Shown one piece after another: positions 46,001 to 57,100 of a DNA stretch of 64,000 nt. The notes under the pieces were generated by a model. The model was not told the DNA's origin, did not search any database, and saw nothing but the letters and a program-made list of their open reading frames with translations. Source of the stretch: Amyelois transitella. Its lineage: Eukaryota > Arthropoda > Insecta > Lepidoptera > Pyralidae. The stretch spans positions 4,673,001 to 4,737,000 of the forward strand of contig NC_083509.1 of the NCBI RefSeq assembly GCF_032362555.1, given 5' to 3'. Position 1 is the first letter of the stretch; every line of letters starts with the position of its first letter. A program made the translations under genes and the position numbers.

Positions 46001-46689
46001 CGCCACTTTACATACATTCCGATCGAGGATCATCATTTTTATCTGAAGAACTACGAAGTTTTCTAATTAATTTGAATATAGCTTGCAGCCGAACTACACC
46101 CTATAACCCGCAGGGTAATGGCTTAGTGGAAAAACTTAATGGTACGCTGTGGAGAGCTATTCAGTTATATTTGAAGACTTATAATCAACCCATTTCTAAA
46201 TGGGAAGTGGCGATGCCTGTTGCACTACATTCAATAAGAACTTTACTTTCGACAGGAATAAATATGACTCCACATGAAAGGATGTTTGTTCATCCGAGGC
46301 GATCAATGAATGGTCAATCTATCCCTACGTGGCTCCTCACACCTGGTCCCGTATTTATGAAAAAAAATGTAAGGAATTCTAAATACGATCCAGCAATTGA
46401 AGAAGTAGAGCTGCTACAAAGTAATCCTGATTATTCTTTTGTAAGACTACCCGATGGACGTGAAGCTACGGTCTCGAATAGATCATTAGCGCCTCTACCA
46501 GATGCTGAAATCGATGACGATGTACCAGACACTGGAGAAGCCCCTGTTGTTACTGATAATGAAGAAACTCCTGCAGCAATAGAAGGTACATCTTCGAGTC
46601 CGTCAGCAATTGCTGATAATAGTCACCTGCGTCGTTCTCAACGTGAGCGTAGGCCTCCCTCGCATCTCCAGGATTATGAAATGTTTTAA
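43099..46689 (+). CDS. Gag-Pol polyprotein of the Ty3/gypsy element
   Basis: 1,196 codons in one frame. Order: capsid-like region (about 20-200); two C-x2-C-x4-H-x4-C zinc knuckles (about 222-257); aspartic protease with ALIDTGSSITFID (about 308-320); reverse transcriptase with FSQIDLKSAYHQVP and FAYLDDV; RNase H with ETDASDFAIAATL; then an integrase with a zinc-binding region, a core with DFKGPLP, HSDRGSSF and an NGLVEKLNG block, and a C-terminal tail. The order RT-RNase H-integrase is that of Ty3/gypsy elements. Gag and Pol are in one frame with no frameshift site between them. The product would be a self-copying intracellular particle. It looks whole. Confidence 0.93.
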   Translation: MALKEANITRYLRPERFDVEPTTAGSDLRWIHWRYSFENFISEEAASASDAIKYKLLVNHISPNIFNFIRDCDKYTDAITALDNVYEKRRNIILARHILTSRQQKSGESIAEYSRSLTLLAHDCHFKNVTAEQHQNETIRATFIAGLSSNKIRERLLEKCTMTLDETLNLAISLESAENTSNIIESKASSTTFSNAVPNSKSQLQEDQRQNTADIQNQRRKCFFCGGNVHQRIKCPAFHAECQLCSKKGHFANVCRNARQRNTNAAIVSSDDETPLPNSNVSTISAASPSSLHKASISIIVNGYRADALIDTGSSITFIDNVLAQTMKLKRKPCKQAVTLASLNHVSYVEGLCHANIQIEKHVYKNHPLLIVNNLCADVIIGHDILKHHSLLELKFGGDKEPLKICNVLEATVPPASVFTNLSPCIKPIAIRSRRHSDEDQEFISNEISNLLKDKVIEPSISPWRAQVLIAGGGHHRKRLVIDYSQTINRFTELDAYPLPSIDSIVSQVAKYNYFSQIDLKSAYHQVPILSKEKPYTAFEACGNLYQFTRIPFGVTNGVAAFQRTLHYIINTEKLKGTFAYLDDVTVCGENKQDHDENLRKFMGAAEKYHLTLNKNKCTFGAESINLLGYTIEQNIIKPDKSRLEPLLNLPIPTDAASLKRTLGLFAHYSKWIDNFSSKIRPLVQTTFPLSETAINCFNNLKKDIAKSALAIIDDKETLTVETDASDFAIAATLSQKGRPIAFFSRTLTNCERRQPSIEKEASAIVEALRKWRHYLIARHFLLVTDQQSVAFMFNQTHSSKIKNEKIERWRLELSCYRYDIVYRPGKQNLAADALSRICANVNSSTNKLLELHKSLCHPGITRMMHFIRTKNLPYSVEDVKRMTAACGVCAEIKPRYVKNEGTLIKATTPFERLNLDFKGPLPSDSANKYILTIIDEYSRFPFAYACKDMSAATITKCLKDLFFMFGTPLYIHSDRGSSFLSEELRSFLINLNIACSRTTPYNPQGNGLVEKLNGTLWRAIQLYLKTYNQPISKWEVAMPVALHSIRTLLSTGINMTPHERMFVHPRRSMNGQSIPTWLLTPGPVFMKKNVRNSKYDPAIEEVELLQSNPDYSFVRLPDGREATVSNRSLAPLPDAEIDDDVPDTGEAPVVTDNEETPAAIEGTSSSPSAIADNSHLRRSQRERRPPSHLQDYEMF

Positions 46690-46700
46690 CAGGGGGAGAA

Positions 46701-46847
46701 TGATATGAAAACTCATTGCTCTACTCATAGAGCTCCTTAGTTACCAACTATGTTTATAACGTCACTTATTACTTGTATTTCAATACGCGCTGTTTTAAGC
46801 TGAATAAAACCAACGTTCCTTATGGTTTTGTCTTTATTCTTGTATCA
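46701..46847 (+). repeat. 3' LTR
   Basis: 147 bp, reads identical to 42905-43051, followed by the target duplication GTGAC. Confidence 0.93.
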
Positions 46848-47014
46848 GTGACTTCAACCGATTTCTTGGTTTACTATTTTTTATGGTTGTTCAGAGTTTT
46901 TCATAAGTAATTTTCAATTTAAAATTCAGTTAATTCATAAGTATTAACTGAATTGTGCGTAAAAATTTAAGTTTGACATTATATAGAGAATTAACTCTTA
47001 AATTTAAGAAGATA

Positions 47015-47225
47015 GTGTGTCTTGTGGTTTCTAGCACCACTAAAAAAGAAATAGGACCACTCCATATCTTTCTAATGGATGTCGTAAAAGGGGACTAAGG
47101 GATAAACTTATAAACCTGGCATTCTTCTTTAGGCGACAGACTAGCAACCTGTCACTATTTGAATCTCAATTCTATCATTACGTAAAACAGTTAAACGTGG
47201 CCTATCAGTCTACGAACGTGGCCTA
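47015..47225 (+). mobile_element. Family A SINE-like repeat, decayed
   Basis: Plus-sense: TGTGGTTTCTAGCACCAC head, GGATGTCGTAAAAGGGGACT, TTCTTTAGGCGACAGACTAG, and CAGTTAAACGTGGCC near the end. The tail is replaced by low-complexity T/TA sequence. Confidence 0.65.
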
Positions 47226-47479
47226 TTAGAAGATTTCTATTGGTGTTTTTTGTTTTTTTTTATATATATATATATTTTTTTTATTACTTTTTATGGTATT
47301 TCTTACCTCCACCGAGTACTTAATCAAGAAGATTATGTAAGTTATTTAATGTGGAACGCAAATGTATTGGAGAGACAAACCACTTCAGAGTTTTAGAGGG
47401 TTTTTTTAAGGTCATCTTTGAATTGATTTAATATGTTGATGTTATATAAATTTGTTCCCGCGGGATTGATAGGGTTTCC

Positions 47480-47509
47480 ATGCGGACGAAGTCGCGGGCG
47501 GCCTCTAGT
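47480..47509 (+). mobile_element. Helitron 3' end
   Basis: GCGGACGAAGTCGCGGGCGG followed by CCTCTAG and a host T: the shared lepidopteran-type Helitron 3' terminus. The 5' border is not visible. Confidence 0.6.
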
Positions 47510-48165
47510 TATATATATATATCTTAGTTTTCATTAGGGTTCTATAATATCAATCGTATTTTATTTATTACTACAATTATTGGTAATAAAAAAAATATAT
47601 GGTAACTTTGACGCCAGTGTCATCTTGATTGTCAAACAAGTCAAACCGTCCCATACGTCAAACCAAACCACACCAAGCGAGCAAGAAGAAAGCGTCCGTC
47701 AGTTGCTGTTTGAGTAGGGTTTGTTGTTTACTTGTTTGATTTGAAATATGAAAATGCAAATATACGAATTTATCAAACGTTTGTTAAAACTTTAATATCT
47801 ACATCAAAAGACTTTACATGTAGTTTGTGATGTGAGTGTTGTTTTCTGTTTGTGGCGAATTAAACTGAATTCGTAACTGGCTTAAAACATGACGTGCTTC
47901 TTAATATTGCAAAGTTATAGTAAGTTTCAATACTGTCTTATTGCTCTACATTCGAAAGGCTTATGTAATTTGTTATTATAAACAAACGAAGCCACTGTTT
48001 ACAAAAAATTTAAATTCAAGTGGTGTAGTGACTCAGTTGGGAACAGTCAGTGACAACATGAATATTGTGCTCAAAGTGTTCAGGACGAGTTGTGGTTATT
48101 TGTTGATAGTGTTCCTAAATAATTTGCGTTTTAGTACTTGAACGTTGATCTTAATTTTTGGTTAG

Positions 48166-51100
48166 AATGAGGGAGGACAGGAAGACTATAAAATAACCAT
48201 CGTGGAGCACTTGGTGGGAGGCGGTGGTGCGGGCGGCTTGCTGCCCGGCGCTTCGCCTGTGCAGCACCCGCCCAGCATGCTGCAACCCATGGAGGAGATG
48301 ATCCTCCCACCCAAACGACAAGCTGTTGTGGACCGGCTGAGGTAAGTCACTTATCACAAACTAACCTTTTTTGTTATCATCCCTAATAAATCTTATTGAC
48401 AGCCATCTCTCTTCCTCTTTCTCATTGTTGCACATTCACAATTCCACCAAAGTACTTTGTGGGCCTAGTGTCTACTTTCCTAAATATAATCTATCTACTT
48501 GAGACCCATATTATGTTTAGTTATTGAGTAAAAGTTAGTTCTGTTACATTTTGGCATTGTTCTGGGTTATGTCTCCTTGGGGAGGAATTTGCGGTCTGCC
48601 TTTGACCACAATCCTAGAGGCTGTAATTTCAAATTCAAAGCCTTAACTTTCTAGAATGTAATTAAAATTTCAAAATTTGTTGAATTATTAAAGATATTTT
48701 CATGATTTTCAGTCTATTGCCATGCAGCATGTCTTTTGTTTTCTGTTAATCTCTGTCTCACTGTTCTGGATTGGTTAAGATAGACTTAAATCTTTTCTGT
48801 TTTAAATTCTGCAATATTTATTATGCACAAAAGGAATTCACTACACATATTGACTAGATATTCTGATAGTTCCAAACACATCCTCACCTCTTTGGAGTGG
48901 AGCCCCGGGTGTGTTTTTGACCATGATCCTGGAATGGGTAAGTCAGGTTCTTACAAGCAGCGACTCCAATGTGGTCTCTGCAACCAGGAACTAGTCCATA
49001 TCTGATCATGGTTACATATTCAGTTGTTGCCCCAAATATGCAGGTTGCTACCAGATTTTGCCCTCACTTTAAGGGCATTGGTCAGCACTCAAAGTAACAT
49101 GCACAAGTCAGAAAAAAATCATTGCCGAAGTAGGATTTGAACATGTGCCCTCCTGATTGTATCTTAATTTTATATACTTATGCTTTTTGTTTGTGCACCT
49201 TAAGGCTTATTTTAGTATCATGCATTAGAACTGAGCAGTCCAGATGAGCAGACACATGGGCTCATTATATATACATTATAATAGTAACCTGATTTGAATC
49301 TAAATTCTATCATTAAGACAAAAAGCTGAGCATGGCCCTTCAGTCTTTTGATGACTGTTGGCTCTGTCTACCTTGTAAGGGATATTGACCTGATTACATG
49401 ACCTCGTTTCACAGTAACAATACATATCAGTTCTGTTCTATCTACTGAACTTAACTAGTTCTGACAAAACATGAACACATTTTCCATTTTAAAGTAGTTG
49501 ACAAGTACAAGAAAATAAAACAGAAATTACTTGACCAATCAAAGAAGATACTGAACCATCTTAAAAATGCTAAGGTGTCCTGGAGACCAGGTATAACGTC
49601 TTTACAAAAGTTGCAAAAAATATGACTTCAAGGTCGGTAATACACTTTATTTTGCCCTTGGTGTTGCGCACGTCTATAGACAACGGTAAACGCTTACCAT
49701 TTATGTAGGCCATTATATACAATGTAACAAGTAAATAGATTTGTTTTAGCTACAGTCCCCTCTAAAGTGTAAAATAGTGTAAATCCTTAAATCATTTTTC
49801 GTCCCTTATTTTAGGGTTTTCCTGGTGCCTTTTGACTTGATTTGTTTTACCTAGATACATTATATAGTTAGATACATTTTAATACCCTTGGTATTAAGTA
49901 ATAATAAAGTAAATGCGTTGGGGTAAAAATACGTGTAGCATTTGTATTATTACCGCAGCGTAAAATAGAATGCAGCGAGTGAAATTATGCCGATGCTAGC
50001 TTAGCAACAGTAGGTACCTATGTAATGTAGAATAGGTAAGTACTATATCGGCGCTAAGGCTAACGGTACTGAAAGGCCAGTTGGCGGTGCATAAACGCCG
50101 TCTCCGTTTGTATTGCACCTTCTACGCTTCTCACCCTGTTTTATGCCTGTTTTCGGTTTACCTGGATACTTTATTATGAGGACCCAAGACTTTCTCACTA
50201 ATGATAAAAAACTATTTCTGTATGCGAGACAGAATACGAATTTCGTATGCACCTACGCTTCTTACCCTGTTTTATGACCGATTTTGGTTTACCTGCGTAA
50301 ATTAGTATGAGGCTCGCAAAGGGCTAATGCTAAAATTTTTTTTCTGTGTGCGAGACAGAGAACCCTATATTTTAGAGTTGATAGTTTGATTTCGAAAGCA
50401 AAAGTTCTTAGCGAAAGCCCACGTACCTATCTAATCTTTCCAAGGAATGTATCCTTTGACGATCCCGCTGTAGAATTCTCGGTTTTTTCTTCCAATTATT
50501 TTGAAATGCCGTCCGCCTTTTCTGCCTATATCTACCTACGCTTTAGAAACGGCGATCAATACAGGGCATGGACAAAGGGAGCAAAGCTATTTCTTGTTCT
50601 AATAGGTTCATTACAGGACATCCCTTGACCAGAGGTTGCGACCCCTATAAGCACCTATTTAACTTGCATGAGATCGAGTATTAAGTACCTTACGTTGTAA
50701 CTATTATGTAATGTTTGTGCTACTACTAGCTACATACATGGCCTTCGTCTCGTCTCTTTGCTCTTTTAGGAAAGTCGGATTGTTGGTTAATACAATGATC
50801 TCTGATCAGTTACTTTTTAAGTTTAGTTTCATCTACATGCACGATTTTGGAGCACTATATAATATTAAAGTACATATTAGCAACTTAATTACAAGCGTTA
50901 CAATTAACTAAATGTATCTACACCTACGCTGTTGCACCCATTCGCCCTGTAGTTTTCGTAATTTCATTCAAACTATCGTTTCTACAACGTCGTAAAATAT
51001 TGGATTTAACAGAGTTTTTTTAGAGAGTAATTACACTTCCTATTGATATATGTTTTTTGTCAATTTTGCGGAGAGTATGCCATTTATTAACCCATTTCAC

Positions 51101-54100
51101 GCAAACTAAACAAGTCTCTAAAGTGAAATTAAAGGACCCAATATTAATTAGGCGCAGACGGTGTAACCGTTTAGGAGCGAGGTGTAAGAGGCGAGAGGGT
51201 GCGAGACCATATTGTCTCGACTTGAGCAAACATGAGACAGGTTTTTGGTGAATGACCGTTGTGCGAGGGACAGACGTGCGCCAAGGGCATTCAGAACGAA
51301 TAACCAGAGGCGTTACATCGGAACCTTTCTAAGTTGCCATAAAATTATATGATATCTCGGTGCTTTTATAAATGCAAAATAGAAGAAATTTAAAATTTCA
51401 TGCATTGTGTTGTTACAGTTTCGAAGTTACCATTTAAATTGAGACGGATGCACAAAATATTCCGTTAGTTTCATCGGTGCATCTGTTATAACTGTAACTT
51501 ATCTGAGATAACTCAACTCAAATAGTTCGTTACCATTTCGTGTGCAATGTATGTTGTGGAGAAAGCTGAAAATAGTGGTATTGAGATAAGATCTAATGTC
51601 GTCTCCTCACGTGAAAATGGTGCACAACAGTAAATGGAATGTCGCCCGTTTTAATGTTGCGGCCAAAGCAGCGATCAAATGTATGTTATTTAATATTTCC
51701 GCAATTTCTCTTCTCGACACCCAGTTAAGGCCACAATTTCTTGAGGGAGAATACAGAATGTATGTAAAAAAAATGAATTTCGATCGCTACTTGCTTCATA
51801 ATACATAATATACATGTAATTGCAACATGTTTCATTTAATCATCCAGGTGATCGTAACTATCTAGTTAGCTAAATTTAATCGAACGTTAAATTAGGTATT
51901 ATTTAGGTGAAGTTAACTTGATGGTGACAAAAATTATTGAGAATACACCTGATAGTTTATATAATTCATGTTCCATTGTGTATTTACTCCGGAATAGTTA
52001 TCGTGAGGAATCATCTGGAGGGGGTACAGCGGTGTCAGTGACATAGCGTGACATACAATCGGGACTTATCGAAGGCGTTGTTTGCGTAGCGCGACAACCG
52101 TCGGCTGGTCAATGAACTAAACAAAAACACCTACGAGTTTACACGGAGCGTGGTCTGGATGGTACTGTGCCGCCTGATTCCCTCGTTGCGGGGTTGCCAT
52201 GCCACCTGTCAAAGCCGAGGTCGGGAACTCTTGGTAGCTGCTCGACGCTCGATGAACGCTTGCCTACTTCTTTCTTTCTCTGAACGAACTTCTTCCTAGT
52301 CCAGCCCTACCTACCTGAATATGTGTATGTTTGTTAGTTGTAAATTTTCAATTTCTTTGTTTTGTCACACAATTAGTAGGCATACTGATGATATGACTAA
52401 TTAATGTTTTCGTTTATCTTTTCAAGAAGCAACAACAGCAACTTCGGTATTTCGATAGCGCGCAAGAACGTGCACACTTTAGTCAGCAATTGGTGATTAC
52501 GAATGATTAAATTACGTTTCGATTTCAAATAAAACATAAATAGAAGGAAAATCATTTTGATGTAACATACTTACTATGAAAACGATAATGTTTATCACCA
52601 GCTACCTTATCTGTAGCGTGACGTAGTCACGCAGTTATTTTCTTTGGCTAACATACGTATAGTACAGTGTACATGTTTGATGTGTGTTGTACACTAAATC
52701 GATGGATGTACTTGTATTTCATTCTAGACATGTATTTATTCACAGTCCTATAAATGCAACTCATTTGACGCCTTAACATGAATAACTATTACTTCCTAAC
52801 TAGTTTCTACGTAATCTCTCATAAAATTTTGTTGAACATTCTGTGAAGTAATAATTCCATTTTTTTTTGCTGTAGTAAGGTTTGCCCGTGGTGTCTGGTA
52901 CAGAGAAAGCGCGTGGAATGGAGCATTGGTTAGGTACTGTGCACGTAATTAGCCTCGGATGGTGGAGGCGGGGGATTGAGTGCAGCTCTTGTACTAATGC
53001 ACTCGTCAACTAGGGAAAGTGCACTGTAGGTACGGTTACCGACAAAATTTCCTATCATTTTACGAAAATAATACGAATGTAGTAGAAAGCAACTTTTGAG
53101 GACTTTAAGAATTACCCCTTTTTACTGCTATAAAGATTTAAAAGTTCAATGTGCAAATGAAATTCTAGCATAAATATATGTAGGTATGCTGATCATTATT
53201 CATTGACTAGTTACCATGAAATCTGTAGGTGATAATATTCTGCTTCGATATCGTCATTCAAAAGATTTACATTAACAAGTTCTCGAACTGTTCCGTGGTT
53301 CCGTGAATCTCTACGTATTAACTTATTTACAAGTAAATAATGTGATGGGTTTTTCTGTTTGTCTGTACCTAATTACAACGGCAATGGCATGTTCCACCCG
53401 GCGCTCGATGGAAGGGACGGGTCATAGTCGTAGGTACGTACTTGACTTGCTACTTCTATATGACTAATTAGAAGCTAACAGTAGCGTAATCAGTGTTTGT
53501 GTGTTGAAACATATGGCGATTTAATATTCGATCAATATCAAAACAGAATTACGCGTACGATTGCTTAGCTAGGTAGTTATGTAACAATTGGAATGGAAAG
53601 ACAGTTACAACTCGCTTTGATTATCTAACTTTACTAAAGATAGTAACTGATCAAATTTGCAAAAATATTTACTTTTAGTGATCCTTCAAATATCTTTGTC
53701 AAAATAAACATAAACAATAAAACTAATTCTTTTACTTACGATTAGGTATACTTCCAAAGGTTAACATCCTGTTTTACTTACGTATGTTACATAATATACT
53801 CGTACATGTTACAAATAAAATCTTTCACTTGTTCTCCCAGAACAGTAAAAAACCGGCCAAGTGCGAGTCACAATAGCGCACGAAGGGTTCACCATCTACA
53901 CGTATGTTACTTAAATATTTATTTTAATACACGTTTTTATCTGTTTATTAAAATTCACCAAAAATTGCTTAAAAATTGTTACGGGTTTCCCCCAAAAAAT
54001 ATATATTTTTTAAACTTTTGTACAGACAATGTCGATACAATGGGCGGACTTAGTCCAAATGCATTTTCTAACAGTCAACCTTTGGATTGAACTGGGTTTG

Positions 54101-57100
54101 GGTTAAATTTGTTGTTAATAACGGCAATGCGGCAATGGAAATACATTATTTGTGAAAACTTAGCATTCTAGCTATCACGGTTGATGATACAGCCTGGTGA
54201 CAGACGTACAGACAGACTGACAGCGAAGGTTTAGTAATAGGGCCCCTTAGTAATAATTTTTACCATTTAGTTACGGAAGCCTTAAAAACCTTTTCCTGGC
54301 AAGTGAAAGCTTTATTTAAAATATATATCCTGCACTTAAAACAAGTGAAAGTTTCAATAAAATCCTTCAAAATTAATTTGGCAAACAGGTGAACGAAACT
54401 GGTCTGGTCCATCTGAAGATTTTAGACGGAAGCACAAAATTGATAAAATTACATACATACATATGGTCACGTCTATATCCCTTGCGGGGTAGACAGAGCC
54501 AATAGTCTTGAAAAGACTGAATGGCCACGTTCAGCTATTTGGCTTAATGACAGAATTGAGATTCAAATAGTGACAGGTTGCTAGCCCATCGCCTAAAAAA
54601 AATCCCAAGTTTGTAAGCCTATCCCTTAGTCGCCTCTTACGACATGTACATAAAATTTCTATTTTATCAATTACCCTTTGACTGCCAGAATGAGTCTGGT
54701 TACTCGAATAAATATTTTTTCATTCATTCATTCACTGTATTGATGTATGAGTACTTGTAATATTGACCTCTAGGTATTTTGAAAGTGGGATGAACCTAAA
54801 CTAAACACATCACTTTTACAGATGATGTTTTGTCTTGCAGACACTATGCCATTCGTCAGCTACATCAACTATTGATGACGTGACGAATCGTAATGGATTA
54901 GGAATTGATAATGAAATAACCTTGACAGTTCCATAGTAAGATAATTATATTGTTGAATAAATGAAAAGCAGCAGTAATGATTTTTTTATATACCTAGCAG
55001 ACGGTGTCCGCATTAACATTTGCTCAAGGTGACCGCGCTCGGGAGTTGCGGCTGACTGAGCATTGGTTGAAACAGTTGTTTGTTACCTGCGTACTTTTGT
55101 AGTACTTCAGCTTGTTAGATTAAGTAATTGTCTTTCACAAAATTATCTTCAGGACATTCTATTTGTAGTATGATAACTTCCATGACGTCATGCTAAAGCC
55201 TTACTTTGATTAATGAAATCTGATTTTATACCTTTGTTGGCAAAAGCAATTTAGATTTTATACCCTCTAGGGCGGAGCCCGACATATACTTGACCGTTTT
55301 TAAATATTATCGCGTAAAGAGCTTTCACAGTGTCCCCTGCCTAATATACTTTAGGATAACATGACGGTTGGCTACGTACGATTATAAAGAACTCTTGTCT
55401 TAGTGATGCGTCAATCTTAAAAAAATATTTATTTATTTAAACTTTATGTACGTAAAATGTACAATAGGTGGCCTTAATGCCACAAGGAATTCTCTGCAAG
55501 TCGAACTGTAATATAGTAATTAAACTAAAATTACTATTTTAACCTAAATATTTTGTTACAGACGAAGAATCGAAACTTATCGTCGTCGTCAGTCAGAGTG
55601 CGTCCCGAGGTTCGACCAGTCTTTCACCGGCGCATGTGAGCAGCAGAACTTGGAGACCAGTGCACTGCAAAAACGATTTTTGGAAGGGAAAGCTAAGAGG
55701 CACGCTAAGAAGAGCGAGCGAAAACCCGACCTGCCGGCCATTAGTGGCGTCCATAGCAGTGTTCACGTGGTACGTATCTATATTTTGTACACTAAGAAAT
55801 AACTATGTTAGTAGTCCAAATTTTAAGATAAACCAGAATGCGATCTCTCATGTCATGAAGTTTAATTATTATCGTTATAAAAATTTACTTACACAAGGGA
55901 TTATTTTCAAAAGCTACGTTAAACAGCAGCCGTGAAATTATATATAAGAAATTTTTCTCATCATTGTTACCCACCCAAGCAAAACTGAAACTGAAGATAT
56001 TTCCCTTCCCCTTTTCCTAAGAGCTATTAGTTATTATAACAGTAACTTTTTTTCTTAAATCTTAGATCCGTCTTGATTAAATACGAATAAACTATCTGTT
56101 GCCCGCAGCATCACTCACGTACATTGTTATTTAACGCAAATGCTACCTACCGAAACAGTATTTTTCCTGGATCAAAGGTATAAATACATTCTCAGTACTC
56201 CTATAGGCTTAGGCGCGCTTTGGATAACTTTTAGCCGCGAATACGTACGCACATGACCTGTTTTTCTGCTCCCGTGGGAATTTCGCCAAATCATAGAAAC
56301 AAATATGCCAAATTAAAGATATTTATAATTTAATAGCATTTTCTGCGGTATTGCTTGGCCAGAACATACGTTGTCGTTCATAGACAATCCTGCGGTGACA
56401 TAGGTACATTCCTTTTTTTTCGGAAGAAAAGATACCCTAAAAGTGTTCTTATCAGTTCCTTAGTTTATTTGTTACCTCTTTATGCTTTTTCCACTCAACC
56501 AATATTGAATCTTTGCATGTAAGTACTAGGTACTAACTACTAGGAATTATTTCCTAATGCGTAACTTTTTAGGAATCTGTTAATACTGCAAAAATTCAAT
56601 ACATGGGACATAATTCAAAGTCATTCAATTCATATACTTTGATATGTACTGTTACGATATTTTTGCGTAAAGAATACAAAAATGAACCCTTATATAGGTT
56701 ACCGGCACTATTTAAATTCTGTAATTGGGATAATGTTCCAAAATCTGTCGGTGCATTTTTGTGAAAGCGTGATTTTAACCAATTTGTGATGAGAAAAATA
56801 CGAAACGCGCTATACGCTATTAGCTGTTGTATAATATAATTGCCAATTGTCAGTAACATGTACTCATATCTATAGAAAGTGTCTTACGAATGTATAAGCG
56901 CTGCGATTGATGTGCAAGTAGCAAAGTTCCGTTTACCAACAAACACATGCCGTTCTTACGTATTATATTTTACATAACCACCAGTAGCAGATTTGTTGTG
57001 GCCCAGTTTAAAACTGTCCAATACCCGTATGCCAATAATACCATTCACTATATAACTAGGTACTCTTTTGTGTGGGCTTGGAATATTAGCACTTCTATTT

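Larger units (their letters stand above)
42905..46847 (+). mobile_element. Ty3/gypsy LTR retrotransposon, looks whole and young
   Basis: 3,943 bp between 5-bp target duplications GTGAC (42900-42904 and 46848-46852). Two LTRs of 147 bp read as identical, so the insertion is recent. One long gag-pol frame (43099-46689) fills the inside, and a purine tract AGGGGGAGAA precedes the right LTR. There is no envelope gene. Short LTRs and two gag zinc knuckles suggest a mag-like lineage, which is not certain. Confidence 0.93.

Noticed and set aside
42905-46847. Envelope gene or separate Gag frame in the LTR element
   Set aside because: Pol ends about ten bases before the right LTR and Gag is fused in the same frame.
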